Shown in pieces: positions 1 through 37,431 of a stretch of 64,000 nucleotides of DNA. Position 1 is the stretch's first letter, and each line of letters begins with the position of its first letter. Source of the DNA: Antilocapra americana (lineage: Eukaryota > Chordata > Mammalia > Artiodactyla > Antilocapridae); NCBI GenBank assembly GCA_007570785.1, contig ML660201.1, forward strand, positions 46,118,949 to 46,182,948. The letters are read 5' to 3'. Position numbers and translations under genes: made by a program. The notes under the pieces are model-generated. The model did not search any database. It worked only from the letters and a program-made list of their open reading frames with translations, and was not told the DNA's origin.

Positions 1-866
1 TCTCTTGCCTAGGAAGGCTGGGTAGCTCGTCACCTTCCTTCTAAGACAAGGTGGCTAGGGAGAGCTCTCCATGAGCCCAGCTCTCCCGACAGCTTCCTCT
101 GTCTCAAGCCTGCCTACTCCAGCCTTTCAAAGCTTTCTGTCTTCTGCCTTGGCCCTCCCGATGAAATCCTGCCATCACCCTCCCCTGCCTCACCTCACTG
201 CAGTAAATTGTTTGGGCAGAAGGTCCTTAGCAGGGATGAGCAGCCCAGCTCAGCCAGGCCCCAAACCAACCAGTGGGGTCCTGAAACACTGGCCTGAGCC
301 CCATCCTCCCCCTCAGGGCTCTGAGAAGCACCAGAATGGCTGCCCATGTGTGTCCTGGGCTCCCTAACCTATCCAGTGTCCCCCACCTCCACTCCATGTT
401 CGGGCCTGCGGACGCTCACTCTCCCCTTCAAGCCCCATGCGGGCTCACAGTGCCACTTCCACCTGGACATTGAGGGTGCTGCCTGCATGCTGCCTTCTGC
501 CTAGTCCCAAGGATCTGTCTGACTCCTGGATCTCTCCCCCAAGTGGCCACAGGTCCAGAAAACTCAATCCTTGCAACACTCCTTTGCAGCCCCAGCTTGG
601 CGGGGGCATCACATGCACTTGATCACCGTATAAATTCAGACCCTTGTCATTGAGTCCCACTCCTTGCAGACGTTGGTCCTATGGACTAATGACATAAATC
701 TCTTCCTCATGGAGCCTCCCAGCCCCACTCCTCTCATCCCCTCATGCCCAGCCTCCAGGAAAAATGTGTGTCCCTATATATGTGCTTTTATGAAAATGTT
801 TATGATCATTTTTTCCAGAAACAGATTTGGAAAATAGCATTGATGATTTTACTCCCATTAAAGCCA
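1..866. other. Intergenic, nothing recognised
   Basis: GC-rich unique-looking sequence followed by an AT-richer stretch from about 765. By synteny it is the spacer between GNAT1 and SLC38A3. The short reading frames here show no protein-like pattern. Confidence 0.6.
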
Positions 867-1042
867 AGAATGTGAAAGTGTGAAAGTGATAGTTGCTCAG
901 TCGTGTCCAACTCTGCAATCCCATGGACTGTAGCCCGCCAGGCTTCTCTGTCCATGGGATTCTGCAAGCAAGAATACTGGCGGGTTGCCATGTCCTTCTC
1001 CAGGGGATCATGACAACCCAGGGATCAAACCTGGGTCTCCTC
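867..1042 (-). mobile_element. Bov-tA SINE, 5'-truncated
   Basis: The reverse complement ends with the Bov-tA phrase GACTGAGCAACTATCACTTT and contains the TCCATGGGATTC and AGAATACTGG blocks. The tRNA-Glu-like 5' head is absent, so the copy is incomplete. Confidence 0.9.
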
Positions 1043-1098
1043 TATATAACACTATCAATACTGTTTTAGGTATAAAAAAAATACTTAAGCTTAAAGTA

Positions 1099-1323
1099 GG
1101 ACTTCCCAGGCGGTGCTAGTGGTAAAGAACCCACCTGCCAATGCAGGAGACATAAGAGATGCAGGTTCGATCTCTGGGTCGGGAAGATCCCCTGGAGGAG
1201 GACATGGCAACCCATTCCAGTATTCTTGCCTGGAGAATCCCATGGACAGAGGAGCCTGGTGGGCTACAGCCCATGGGGTCACAAAGAGTCAAACATGACT
1301 GATGCAACTTAGCACACATGCAC
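1099..1323 (+). mobile_element. Bov-tA SINE, full length
   Basis: Begins with the tRNA-Glu-derived GGACTTCCCAGGCGGTGCTA head, keeps the GCAGGTTCGATCTCTGG B-box region and ends at the CACAAAGAGTCAAACATGAC tail. It is flanked by a perfect 12-bp target-site duplication AAGCTTAAAGTA at 1087-1098 and 1324-1335. Confidence 0.96.
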
Positions 1324-1335
1324 AAGCTTAAAGTA

Positions 1336-2065
1336 ATGTTGTGAATTTTAATATGCCTACTTTCAACTTATTTGACGTTTCTTCAACTACTTTAATGTTC
1401 TGCCAAAAAAAAAAATTAACCTTTAAAACTACATGAAAACATATATAATAGGAGTGGACATTTTTCCTTTTGCTTCGGGGTCCAATATGGTTCCACCAGG
1501 CTCTCTTGGATTTTGTCTTGAAGAAAAATTTTGATATTCTGTTCATTATGGATTTTTGCAGGTAATTTTGATTTTTGAAAGTACTGCATTAATAATTATC
1601 TTGATTACTGAGTGTTTTGGCACCACCTTAAGTTTTACATCTGAGGTGAGTGCCTCATTTGCCTCACCCTAATCTCAGCCCTGTGATTATATCCTGGCTT
1701 CAAGGGCTTCCTGGACCCATCATCTTCTAGAGGAAGGACAGGCCCTTGGGCTGGGTGGGTGACACCTGTCCAGCCTTCCCTGCTGCTTCTTCTTCCGTCT
1801 TCCCTTCCCTTCCCTGCTCCTGCTCCACGCAACTCCTGTGGCCCAAAGGCCCACATTCCTGGGCCATATACACCCTTTGCCCCTTCAACTCTCGGGACAC
1901 CCAAATTGATCCCATGCCCCCAAGAGTGCCCCCTGCTATGTCAGGTCAGCCGCTTCTTTCTGGAAAGAACCATCTCCCCACTCACGTCTAGTCCAGCACT
2001 GGGCAGTGAATAAATGTGCATGATTCATGACCATTAACTCTCCCCTTCCCCCCAAGAAAGGATGA
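1336..2065. other. Intergenic, AT-rich remnant then unique sequence
   Basis: The AT-rich part to about 1645 continues the AT-rich sequence at 765-866, so both SINEs probably inserted into one older element or AT-rich block that I cannot classify. From about 1650 onward it is GC-richer and has no recognised feature. Confidence 0.45.
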
Positions 2066-3691
2066 CCGGGGCCTGATACAAAGGTTTATTGCTGAGTTTG
2101 TGTATCTAGCTGAAGGGAGTGCAAATTATGCCCTGGCCTTGTTAGACGGATGTTCCTTGCCCTTGACCAGCACAGGCCATGGCCATGGGCATCAGCAAGG
2201 ACTAGGTACTTGATGAGGAAGTGGGGAGCAGGGGTAAGGGGACATGGGCCTTTGTCCCTGATGGTTCAGGCATGGCTTTTGCTTTTTCCTACCAGGGCCC
2301 TGAATGGGAAGGGTGAGAGAAGCTGCTTGCAGGACAAGGGGGTCACATGGGTTTGCTTTTGACCCTACCTGAGGCAGACCCCTCTGGGCACAATCTGGGC
2401 CTCCTTCTGGTCTCAAATCCTCCACCTGGAACTGATCGATGGGAGCCGGACTCTGCTCCCAGCCACCCCTCAGGACAGTTTGACCATTGGCCACAACTGG
2501 TATCAACAGTACCCTCCCTCGACAGAGTGGCTGGCCTGGAGTGCTGTGGGCTGGAGGGGGTAGGACATAACTCTGGTGTCCAAGGACAGCATGGGCAGAG
2601 CCTATGGGGGGAGGGGTTAGGGTATGGGAAGCTTCCAGCTTGAGTCTCTTCCTGGTACCAGGAGCCCCCAGTGTTGCCCTAAGTCATCTCTGTACAAGCT
2701 GCACAGGCCAGAGCTGGCTTGGACTTTGGACTCCTGAATCTGCTAGGCGGGGCAGTCACTGGCCACTGGGCAGATGGGCATCAGACCCTGTCACATGGAG
2801 GTGGTAAGGCTAGAATGGGCTGATGGTAAGCAGCAGGCCTGCTCAGAGGAGGGCTCCATGCCTGCCCCCTGCCCTTCATAAAGCTCTGGGAGGGAGGGCT
2901 GTTTGCTGAACCCAGACTCACCAGGTGAGTCATGGGCCTCCTGGGGTAGAAGAGAGGCAGGAGATTGGTCAGTGGGGGTACTGCTGAGTCACCGTGAGCT
3001 GTAGCTGCCCCAAGTCCTGCTTGATCCTAGCTGGGGCTGGCTGTGGTAGGTCTGGGAGGCCAGTGCAGCCAGGCCATGAAGGGCAGTGCTGGGGTGGCTG
3101 GGGGCATTGGACTCTCGGAGACCTGGGAATGCTGGGAGCCACGAGGGAGGGTTATAGGGCCTCAAATTTAGCAGGGTTTAGGGCTTTGAGTGTGTGGCTG
3201 GTAGGGCCACAGGCTGGGGCCCAAGAGTCCTAGGGGGCTGAGAGGGTCATGTGCGTTGGGGCTACAAGGCGGCAAGGGCTGCAGGGTCTCAGGGACGCAT
3301 GATCTCAGGCACCTGTGAAGAGAAAGAACAGAGTCAGCATCCCTAGGCACCGACATAACTGGGTTCAGGCTGAGAGACAGATGGAGATGGGCGTGAAAGC
3401 AATGCCCCAGCTGAGTGAGGCACTGGGGCGGAGTCAAAAGAGAGCAAGTGGGTGGGGCTTGTGGGCCATGGGCGGGGCCTATGGCCATTGGGGTGGAGCC
3501 TGAGGAGCGTAGGTGGGACCCGGAAGCAGAAGGGTCAGAAAGTCGGGGGACCAGACGCCAGGCAGTGGAGTGGATCTGGAAAGTTGGGGAGGGGCCTGCA
3601 GATGGGATGGGGAGCTGAGGATGGGGCCCCGAGGATGTACTGAGATCAAAAGGAAAGACAGGGGAGCGTCCCGGTCCGCGGGGAAGCCACC
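2066..3691 (-). other. GNAT1: Probable GNAT1 3' UTR
   Basis: This is the stretch between the GNAT1 stop and the first minus-strand AATAAA, which reads TTTATT on the plus strand at 2085-2090. I found no earlier canonical signal in that interval, so the UTR is probably about 1.6 kb. It is GC-rich with G-rich short motifs and no recognisable repeat. The exact cleavage point, near 2065-2075, is inferred. Confidence 0.6.
2085..2090 (-). terminator. GNAT1: Poly(A) signal AATAAA, GNAT1 candidate
   Basis: Canonical AATAAA on the minus strand, the first one downstream of the GNAT1 stop codon. Assignment to GNAT1 is by position only. Confidence 0.6.
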
Positions 3692-6964
<3,273 letters not shown>

Positions 6965-7265
6965 GGTCCCGGTAGGAGGTGAAGGAGTAGGGTGGTGAGT
7001 TGGTTCTTCTGGATGGACGGGGTCCCCAGAGCCAGGCTCAGGCCAGCCTCTGGCCTCCCCAGACACCCTTCTGACCCTAGAACTGGGAATCCAATGGCTG
7101 CCTACAGATCTGTGCAGGCCCTGGTGGGGCTGCTTAGTAGGATTTGGGGGTTGTTGGTATCCAAGAGCCAATCAGAGACAAGGACAGGTGAATCCAGCTC
7201 AGCCCCCAGACCTCCTAATCAGGCTGGCATGGCCCCAATCCCTCAACTGCTGACTCTGCACCCCT
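6965..7265 (-). promoter_or_regulatory. GNAT1: GNAT1 5' UTR and proximal promoter candidate
   Basis: Lies directly upstream of the GNAT1 start. On the plus strand it shows AATCC cores at about 7086 and 7190, TAATC at 7216-7220 (the core bound by photoreceptor OTX/CRX factors), a CCAAT box at 7168-7172, and GCTGAGCTGG sense-strand sequence near 7192-7204 resembling an NRL half-site. NRL and CRX control of GNAT1 is established; these particular sites are inferred from sequence. I found no clear TATA box. Confidence 0.5.
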
Positions 7266-7744
7266 CTCTCTGCTGCTCCCCGAACCCTCTGAGAGAGACC
7301 CTGGAGGTAGTCCAGCCCCTGCTCCAAAACAGGAGGACAAGTCTAGGGGGTTCAGGCTCAGAGAGAGGAAGAGAGGGCCTCAGTTCTGGGGATGCGGGTA
7401 ATGGGGGGTGGGCCTGGAAGCAGGGAGGAGAAGGGGAAGCCTGCAAGGAGTACCTGCCCGCTGCCCAGTACTGGGCTCAGCACTGCTCCTTGCCCAGCTC
7501 ACACCAGCCTGGTGGATGGGTACCCACATCACTGCACAGATGAGGAAGTGGAGGCTCAGAGGATCATATGGTAGGAGGTGGTTGAGAAGGGCTGGTGACT
7601 CCAGGCCAGGGTTCCATGCTCAACAGGGAGTCAAGAAGGAAAGGTGGACATCACATTTGCCCTGTACCAAGGGCTGGATCCCACCTGGGCGAGGCCTCTG
7701 CCTGCCTCCATGATTCCAACAGACTTGGGTCGGTGTCAAGCAAG
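7266..7744. other. Intergenic, with a MIR-like core near 7520-7600
   Basis: Contains CACAGATGAGGAAGTGGAGG at 7535-7554, the conserved core of MIR SINEs in plus orientation. The rest is unclassified. Confidence 0.5.
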
Positions 7745-8045
7745 CCAATGACATATGTTTGTCTGTGTATACTTGCATGTAAACATATGCCTGTGCTTTC
7801 AAGAGTACAAGTGTATGTCTGTGCTTGCCTGTTTGTGTACCGTGTGTGTGCACGGATGCTTTTGTTCTCATGTGCGTGTTTATATGTGCACTTTGCTATG
7901 CTTATGTGGGTTAACGTTGCATGTGTGTGAATGTGTAAGTGCATGCACATGTGAAATGCATGTGTGTGGATTTGCCTGTGTGCACGTACATTTATGCACG
8001 TGTCTGCCTGTATGTGTGTGCGCACACTTGCACGTGTGTGTACCC
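7745..8045. repeat. Degenerate TG/CATG-rich low-complexity tract
   Basis: About 300 bp dominated by TGTG, CATG and ATGTG words with near-continuous alternation of purine and pyrimidine, but no clean period. It lies 0.8-1.1 kb upstream of the GNAT1 start. It looks like an aged TG microsatellite. Confidence 0.8.
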
Positions 8046-8524
8046 ATAAACTTGACGTCAGCAGTCTGACCTGCAGAGGTGGCCAGGCTCTTCCAGGGCA
8101 TGTCTTGCAGGCCTGTTATCAGATGGGAATACTGAATCCCAGAGCAGGTCTGGCGCTCCCAGGGGGAGCGGATGAGCCCCATTCCTCTTCTGTCCCCTGT
8201 GGGTGCTCTGGGACTTGCTAGGGATATCTCCAGCGCATGCCTGCCTCAGCTTAGGGGTTAGATGTCTGTGTGGGGTTCAGATGGCACAGGGTGTGCTACT
8301 AAGTGGAAGTGGTTCAGCTGAGCATGGAGTGTTGAGTTGCAGCCTTGGAGTTTTGCCACCTCCCATGAGAAGACTCAGATCCTGGGCTCTCGGCCCCCTC
8401 CTGGCTGGACTCCCCAGAAAACTTGCTGCCTTAGCACTCAACTCTTGCAGATGCAACGGTGCCAGGGCCCCATATTCTGAGCATTGAAGACTGTCCCTAG
8501 TGTTGGGCAAGCTGAACAGGCACA
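8046..8524. other. Intergenic, nothing recognised
   Basis: Unique-looking GC-moderate sequence between the TG-rich tract and the L1 fragment. I see no gene or repeat. Confidence 0.5.
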
Positions 8525-9795
8525 TGTAAATCAATGAAGTTAGAACACTCCCTCATACCACACACAAAAATAAACTCAAAGTTGCTTAAACACTTAAATG
8601 TAAGACAGGACACCATCAAACATCTAGAAGGGAATGTAGGCAAAACAGTCTGACAAATCGTACCAGTATTTTCTCAGGTCAGTCTCCCAAGGCAATATAA
8701 ATAAAAGCAAAAATGAACAAATGGGACCTAATCAAACTTAAAACCTTTTGCACCTCAAAGGAAACCATAAACAAAATGAAAAGACAACCTGAGGAATGGG
8801 AGAAAATATTTGCAAATGATGACTGACAAGGTCTTAATTTCTAAAATACGTAAAAAGCCGATGCAACTCAACAACAAAAAAACAAATAATCCAATCAAAG
8901 CATGGGTAGAACTAGACATTTCTCCAAAGACACACAGATGGCCGACACGCATATGAAAAAATGCTCAACATTGTTAATTATTACAGAAATGCAAATTAAA
9001 ACTACAATGAGGTACCACTTCACACTAGACTGAACGGCCATCATTAAGAAGTCTATAAATAATGAATGCTGGACAGAGTGTGGAGAAAACGGAACCCTCC
9101 TACACTGTTGGGGGGCATGTAAGTTGGTACAGCCACTATGGAGGTTCCTCAAAAAACTAAAAACAGAGTTGCCATATGATCCAGCAATCCCACTCCCAGG
9201 CATATATCTGTAGAAAACTGTAATTCAGAAAGATACATGCACCTATATATTCATAGCAGCACTATTCACAATGGCCAAGAAACAACCTAAACATCCATCA
9301 ACAGACGAACGGATAAAGAAGATGTGGTACAAAAACACACTGGAATACTACTCGGCCACAAAAATAAATGAAATAATGCCATTTGCAGCAGCACAGATGG
9401 AACTAGAGATTATAACACTAAATGAAGCAAGTCAGAAAGAGAAAGGCAAATACCGTATGATACCACTTATATGTGGAATCTAAAATATGACACAAGTGAA
9501 CTTTGCAAAACAGAAACAGACTCACAGACATAGAGAACAGACTGTGGTTGCTAAGGGGGAGTGGTGTGGGAGAGGGATGGAGTGGCAGTTTGGGATTAGG
9601 AGATGCAAACTATTATATATAGGATGCATAAACAGGAAGGCCCGATTGTATAGCACAAGGAACTAAATTCAATACTTTTTGATAAACCATAAGAGAAAAG
9701 AATACTTTAAAAGGATGTATAAATATATGTATAACAGAAGCACTTTGCTGTACAGCAGAAATTAACACATTATAAATCAACTATACTTGAATGAA
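8525..9795 (+). mobile_element. L1 LINE, 5'-truncated, ruminant type
   Basis: The plus strand matches the 3' part of L1 ORF2, the 3' UTR and an A-rich end. A surviving 70-codon piece (9271-9483) reads PKHPSTDERIKKMW and LEYYSATKINE, typical of the ORF2 C-terminus; the frame upstream of it is broken. The 3' UTR phrases TATAGCACAAGGAACTAAAT and GCTGTACAGCAGAAATTAAC are typical of bovine L1 tails. It is dead: reverse transcriptase and ORF1 are missing. Confidence 0.92.
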
Positions 9796-10226
9796 AAAAT
9801 TAACACACACACACAACACAGACCCTAAACATGTGGGAAGTAGACACTGGTTCTGTGAGCTGGGAGCTGGTGGCTTCAACATCTGCCCTGCTAGGTGAGG
9901 GGAGATCCGTTCTGGAGCAATAGATTATTTGTGCCACCTTCAACTTTCAGGTTCCATTTGTCTTATACCCCACTACCATGCTGCAAGCAGGCCCTGGGAA
10001 TCTCTGCAGCCCTGTACACACTGCCCAGGGAGTTGGGGTGGTACAAGGGCCCAGGTGTATAAAACCAGCAAAAAGCTGCTTTCTACATATTGGGTTTGCT
10101 TAAAGTGGGACTATTCCACTGCCTCCTTGTCCCTACCTGGCTCCCCTTGCCTGCCAGGTACGGCCCTGAACCCTGCTGGGTCCCTGAGCCTCCCTAGCTA
10201 TTGGCTTCCCCTGCCAACACTCAGCC
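9796..10226. other. Intergenic, nothing recognised
   Basis: Starts with a short CA run at about 9804-9816 that is probably part of the L1 tail. The rest is unclassified. Confidence 0.5.
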
Positions 10227-10231
10227 AACGC

Positions 10232-10440
10232 TCAGGGATTCCCAGGTGGCTCAGTGGTAAAGAATCCACCTGCCAATGCTGGAGATATGGGTTCAATCCC
10301 TGGCTCAGGAAGATCCCCTGGAGAAGGAAATGGCAACCCCCTCCAGTATTCATGCCTGAAAAATCCCATAGACAGAGGAGCCTGGTGGGCTACAGCCCAT
10401 AGGGTCACAAAGAGTTGGACATGACTGAACGTTCACGCAC
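10232..10440 (+). mobile_element. Bov-tA SINE
   Basis: Head GGGATTCCCAGGTGGCTCAG, then GGAAGATCCCCTGGAGAAGG, CAGCCCATAGGGTCACAAAG and GTTGGACATGACTGAACG. Near full length, in the spacer just beyond the SEMA3F 3' end. Confidence 0.94.
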
Positions 10441-10854
10441 ACCAAGGCTTGACTCATTAACTTTGGCCCAGGGCCCCCAGCCCCAGTTCCTCCTCTCCAG
10501 CAGCTCCCCACTTATCCTGGTCTTCCCTGCCTCTGGACATTTGCTTGTGCTGGGCCCTCTGCTGAGAGCTGGTTGGAAGGAGACAGGGAATTTTGTTGAT
10601 TCTTGGGCTGGGGCAGCTGTACTATGAAGGCTGTGGCTTTGGCTTGCCAAATCTGAGTCCTGAGTTCCTGGCAAGACACAAAGCCAGTGAGAAAACAGCA
10701 TGAACAAATGATCAAATGGCTGAATGAATGAAAGCTGAACTTGCAAAGGAGACCGTGGGGGAACCGGTGGTCAAGTCACATTAGTGGAGGACAGAATCTG
10801 GGTGTGGGCTGAACTCCCACCCTCCCTCTTGTGCCAAGGAGAACGCCAAAGTCC
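10441..10854. other. Intergenic spacer after SEMA3F poly(A) signal
   Basis: No repeat or gene recognised. Transcription termination of SEMA3F would fall in here. Confidence 0.5.
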
Positions 10855-10870
10855 AGTCCCAGAGCCAGTG

Positions 10871-10876
10871 TTTATT
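10871..10876 (-). terminator. SEMA3F: SEMA3F poly(A) signal AATAAA
   Basis: TTTATT on the plus strand, the only canonical minus-strand signal I found between the stop codon and the next element. Cleavage is expected near 10850-10860. Confidence 0.85.
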
Positions 10877-11696
10877 AGCAAGATGGAACCCAAGGGCAGG
10901 TGCAGCCAGGCAGCAGAGGGCTGCCAGGAGCCCCCACCCACCTACCCAACTGCCCCCAGAGCTATTTACACCCATCATCTGAAGTGGTGGGCAGAAGGGA
11001 GCCCTGGGGAGCCCCTGCAGGCCCCAGGCCTCCACTGTGGCCCTCTCCCCCCTCAGTGCTACCTGAGCCTGGCCCCTCTGCTGTTCTCCCAGCCCCCAAG
11101 TCACAGTGGCACAGAAAAAGCGAAGAGGAGGTAGAGAGGCCAGGCAGGGTGGGAAGGAGGGGCCAGAAAGGCTGCCCCACCCAGGCAGGGCTCTTCTTCT
11201 CCTATCCCCAATAAATAGAGAATAAATACCCAGGGAAGGGCTGGCCTTGACTGAGTGTCCCTCTCCCAGGCAGGCGCTGGCATCCTGTGCCACCCCCTTC
11301 TTCCCTTCTCTGAGTGCATCTGAGCCCCCGCCCCCCACCCCCAGTCTCCAAAGCAGTCCTCGCCTCCATGTGCACGCCAACAGCACAGGCTGGCGGAACA
11401 CACTGGCAAAGGTGTGTGTACAGTCTGTGCCCCATCCAGGTAGAGCTTGCTCTCTCCCTGTGTCCTGTCGATCCCGCCGGTGGCTGTCAAGCAGGTATAC
11501 TCCCAGGTGAGCCTGGGGACTGTGTGGTCCTGGCCTGACCCGGCCAACTGGCTGGGCCTGGTTAGGTGGGCTCCGTTTTCTGCTGTCTTTGACCAGCTTG
11601 GGTCTAAGTTCTGGACGATGCTGCCATTGAGGCAGGTTATTTACAACCCACCAATAAATACTGTCTTTGCAGGGGCAGGGTGTATATAGAATATAG

Positions 11697-11702
<6 letters not shown>

Positions 11703-11729
<27 letters not shown>
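11703..11729. repeat. (TA)13 microsatellite in the SEMA3F 3' UTR
   Basis: Uninterrupted TA dinucleotides flanked by ATATAGATATTT and TCTTTTATATTA. Transcribed as UA repeats about 65-90 nt after the stop. Confidence 0.97.
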
Positions 11730-11791
11730 CTTTTATATTAAAAGGAACAAGGGCTAGAGGCTGGCCCACTGCAGGGCTCAGACAGCAGGCC

Positions 11792-34937
<23,146 letters not shown>

Positions 34938-34975
34938 TGTGGAAGGGGCCTAGGGCCCAGGAGTCAGGCAGCCGT
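34938..34975 (-). other. SEMA3F: SEMA3F 5' UTR part of the first coding exon
   Basis: Untranslated 38 nt between a TATAG acceptor (at about 34976-34977) and the ATG. The acceptor pairs with the donor at 38987 in the CpG island. Confidence 0.75.
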
Positions 34976-36561
34976 CTATACACCTGGGAGGAGGAACAAA
35001 ATTGAAATATGTGAGGCAGAGCAAGGCATCCTGTCCGACCAACATCTTATTGTGTAATTCTGCCGAAGGTACCTCAGTTTCCCTATCTGAACAACTAGGG
35101 TGATGGGTACCTCTATGCTCACACCCTCAGCCTGGGGCCATGAATACCGTAACGTGAAAATCTCATATACTTTCCTGTCCCTAACAATGGGTCTGAAGAC
35201 CAAGCAACTGGGTGCAGCCTAGGGTCAAGAGGGCCGACAGGGGCCAGTGGACACTCAAAGCCTTCCCCAACCTCAGCTTCCAGACTTCTGTTCACAGGGC
35301 TCAGCTCAAAGAGGTGATCTTACATCCTTCTCCAGTTTCCATGCATCCACCCCCCAACCAAATGGGCTGTTCCTTCCTCTCCCAGTTCAGGGAATGGGGG
35401 AAGAGATGGGTCCAGTCCTGCAGGCTCCAGCCAAATCGCTCCTCTCAGTAAGGGAAACCTGAATATGATGATCAGAGTTGGGAGCAGGAGAGAGCGGAGG
35501 ATGAGTGAGAAACACATAGATGGCCTAGAGAGAGAGACAGCAGCCAGAACAGGAAAGGCAAAGAACAGCAGGGTCTACTTCTACTGAAATCACAGCAGGA
35601 GGGATCCGGGTCAGACATAAAGAAGGACTTCCTGCCAGCAAAATTTCCAGCTCTGCCTACAGAGACCAAAGAAGGGGAGCTAGGGTGGCCAGCAGGCCAG
35701 GGGCAGGGTCTGAGCCAGCCTCAGTGTCCCCAGCAGAGCTCTGATACATACCCCTAGCAGGCCCAAGTTTCCACACAATGTTTTTCAAATATTGTCTCCC
35801 CAGGCAGGCTGGCTGTTGGGTAAACGCAGCCCAGCACCAGTTGTCAGAACATATTGCTCCCTCCCGGCAAAAATCAGCGCCAACTTCCCAACGCCCCCCC
35901 CCAACCCAGATGCACTGTGGGTGGGGGCAACGATGACAATGTGAGCCCCACCCCCCAGAAGTGCCAGGTTTATTTCCCTTCTCCCATGGGAGACAGGGAC
36001 CCTAGGCCCATTTCTAGGACCCTGGGGTGGGGAGAGGAGGGTGAGGGGGTATTGTGACCTGTTAATTCCCTGCCCTGGCTGGCATCCACCGAGGCAAGGC
36101 TCCACATCAGACTGTCCAGTCCCACTCGACAGACCCCAATGTCCTCTCGGGACCCACCTCCCCTGAGCCCTTGCCTCTTCTGTCAAGCAAACCACTGGTG
36201 ATTCCTCAGTCAGGAAGTGCAGCTTCAAGCGGCCTGACCCATTCCCCACGTGGTGCTCTATGTGGGCACATCAACTCGGGGTGCCTGCTGTACCTCTCAG
36301 GTTCCATCAAAACCTCCCATCACAGATGCTAGGGAGGCTGGCTGAGGGAGGGGAGAAACAGCAGCAGCCCCGCCCCCTGTCTACTGGGGCACAAAGCTGG
36401 AGCTGACTGAATGGCAGGCCCTGATGGGGGAGGGGTGGGGGGCATGTGGGAGAAAGGTCTGTGCAGCTACCAGCACCCTCGGGTGCACCTGGGAGGCCCC
36501 CTCTAACAGTTGTGGATATACACACATCCAAACTTGCATGCCTGCACTAGTCCTTACAAGC

Positions 36562-36582
36562 ATATATATATATATATATATG
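36562..36582. repeat. (AT)10 microsatellite
   Basis: Uninterrupted AT dinucleotides between ACAAGC and GTTTGTTC. Confidence 0.97.
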
Positions 36583-36959
36583 TTTGTTCAAGAACTCGAC
36601 CTGCTAGTGGGGTGGGGCTCGAGGAAGTGGGGAGACGCTGTTCTAGCTCTCTTGGGGAAGGCTAGATGCAGGCTGAGTCCCTTGGAGAGCTTTGATCCTA
36701 GGTATCAGGGGGCTGGGGTGACTCGCCTCCCCTCCTCCCTGTGACCTCATTTCTCCTACATCCATTTTCATGGTGGCAAGGTCAGGGTCACCAAGGACAG
36801 TGTTGGAGTCCCCCCAAGGAGTCCGGGAACCTGGAGGGCTCTGCTCCACTGGGCCCCTACAGGGACCTCCCACAATGCTTTGGCCTTTTAAAGAGGTGAA
36901 CGGGGGATGTTCAAATCTGTTGGGGCCTCAGGCCCAAGTCTAGGCGCCCTCCTTGGCAG

Positions 36960-37290
36960 CTTGGGGGATGGAGGAGAGGAGGAGAAGGAGGGGGAGGAGG
37001 AAGAGGACAGAGATAGGGATGGGGCAGGCATTTCCATAGTTGCTTCCCCTCTGCCAGCCCCTGGTTGCATTCCACTCAGCCCCAGTCCCAGAGCAGCCCC
37101 CAGTCGGGTCCAGCCCAGGTGGGTGGACAGAGAAGGAACAGCCACCGCCACCTGGGAGCCCACCAGGAGGAGAGCAGAGAAGCAAAGAAGGCTGGTGGGA
37201 GGGAGCAAGGGAGGGAGGCAGGCGGGAGGGAGGAGGAGAGAGGGAGGAGAGAGGGAGGGACAGAGGAGAGACGTTCGAACAAAGAACCGA
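36960..37290. repeat. GGA-rich polypurine tracts
   Basis: Two purine blocks: 36,963-37,012 (GGAGGAGAAGG type) and 37,185-37,275 (GGGAGGGAGG and GAGAGAGGGA type). Strand-asymmetric and nearly pyrimidine-free in the second block. About 1.8-2 kb downstream of the SEMA3F promoter. Confidence 0.85.
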
Positions 37291-37418
37291 GGAGCTGGGG
37301 CTGGCAAGGGGTGCAGGGAAGGGGCGGCCAGACAGAGGGTTCTGGAGGCACCTGGGGGCGGAGCAGGGGGCTAGGAGGTCAAATTGTCCAGCCTGATCCA
37401 GATTTCTTGGGATTGGAA

Positions 37419-37431
37419 GGGGGGGGGGGGG
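37419..37431. repeat. Poly-G run
   Basis: Thirteen consecutive G followed by CGGG. Confidence 0.95.

Larger units (their letters stand above)
10855..11791 (-). other. SEMA3F: SEMA3F 3' UTR
   Basis: About 0.94 kb from the stop to just past the AATAAA at 10871-10876. In the sense strand it contains TATTTATT-type AU-rich motifs at 11211-11228 and 11653-11660 and a (TA)13 tract at 11703-11729, in otherwise GC-rich sequence. Confidence 0.85.

Noticed and set aside
2009..2014. Plus-strand AATAAA
   Set aside because: No plus-strand gene precedes it, and the neighbouring genes in this segment run on the minus strand.
9271..9483. Open frame of 70 codons with protein-like sequence
   Set aside because: It is a fragment of L1 ORF2 inside a truncated element, not a host gene.
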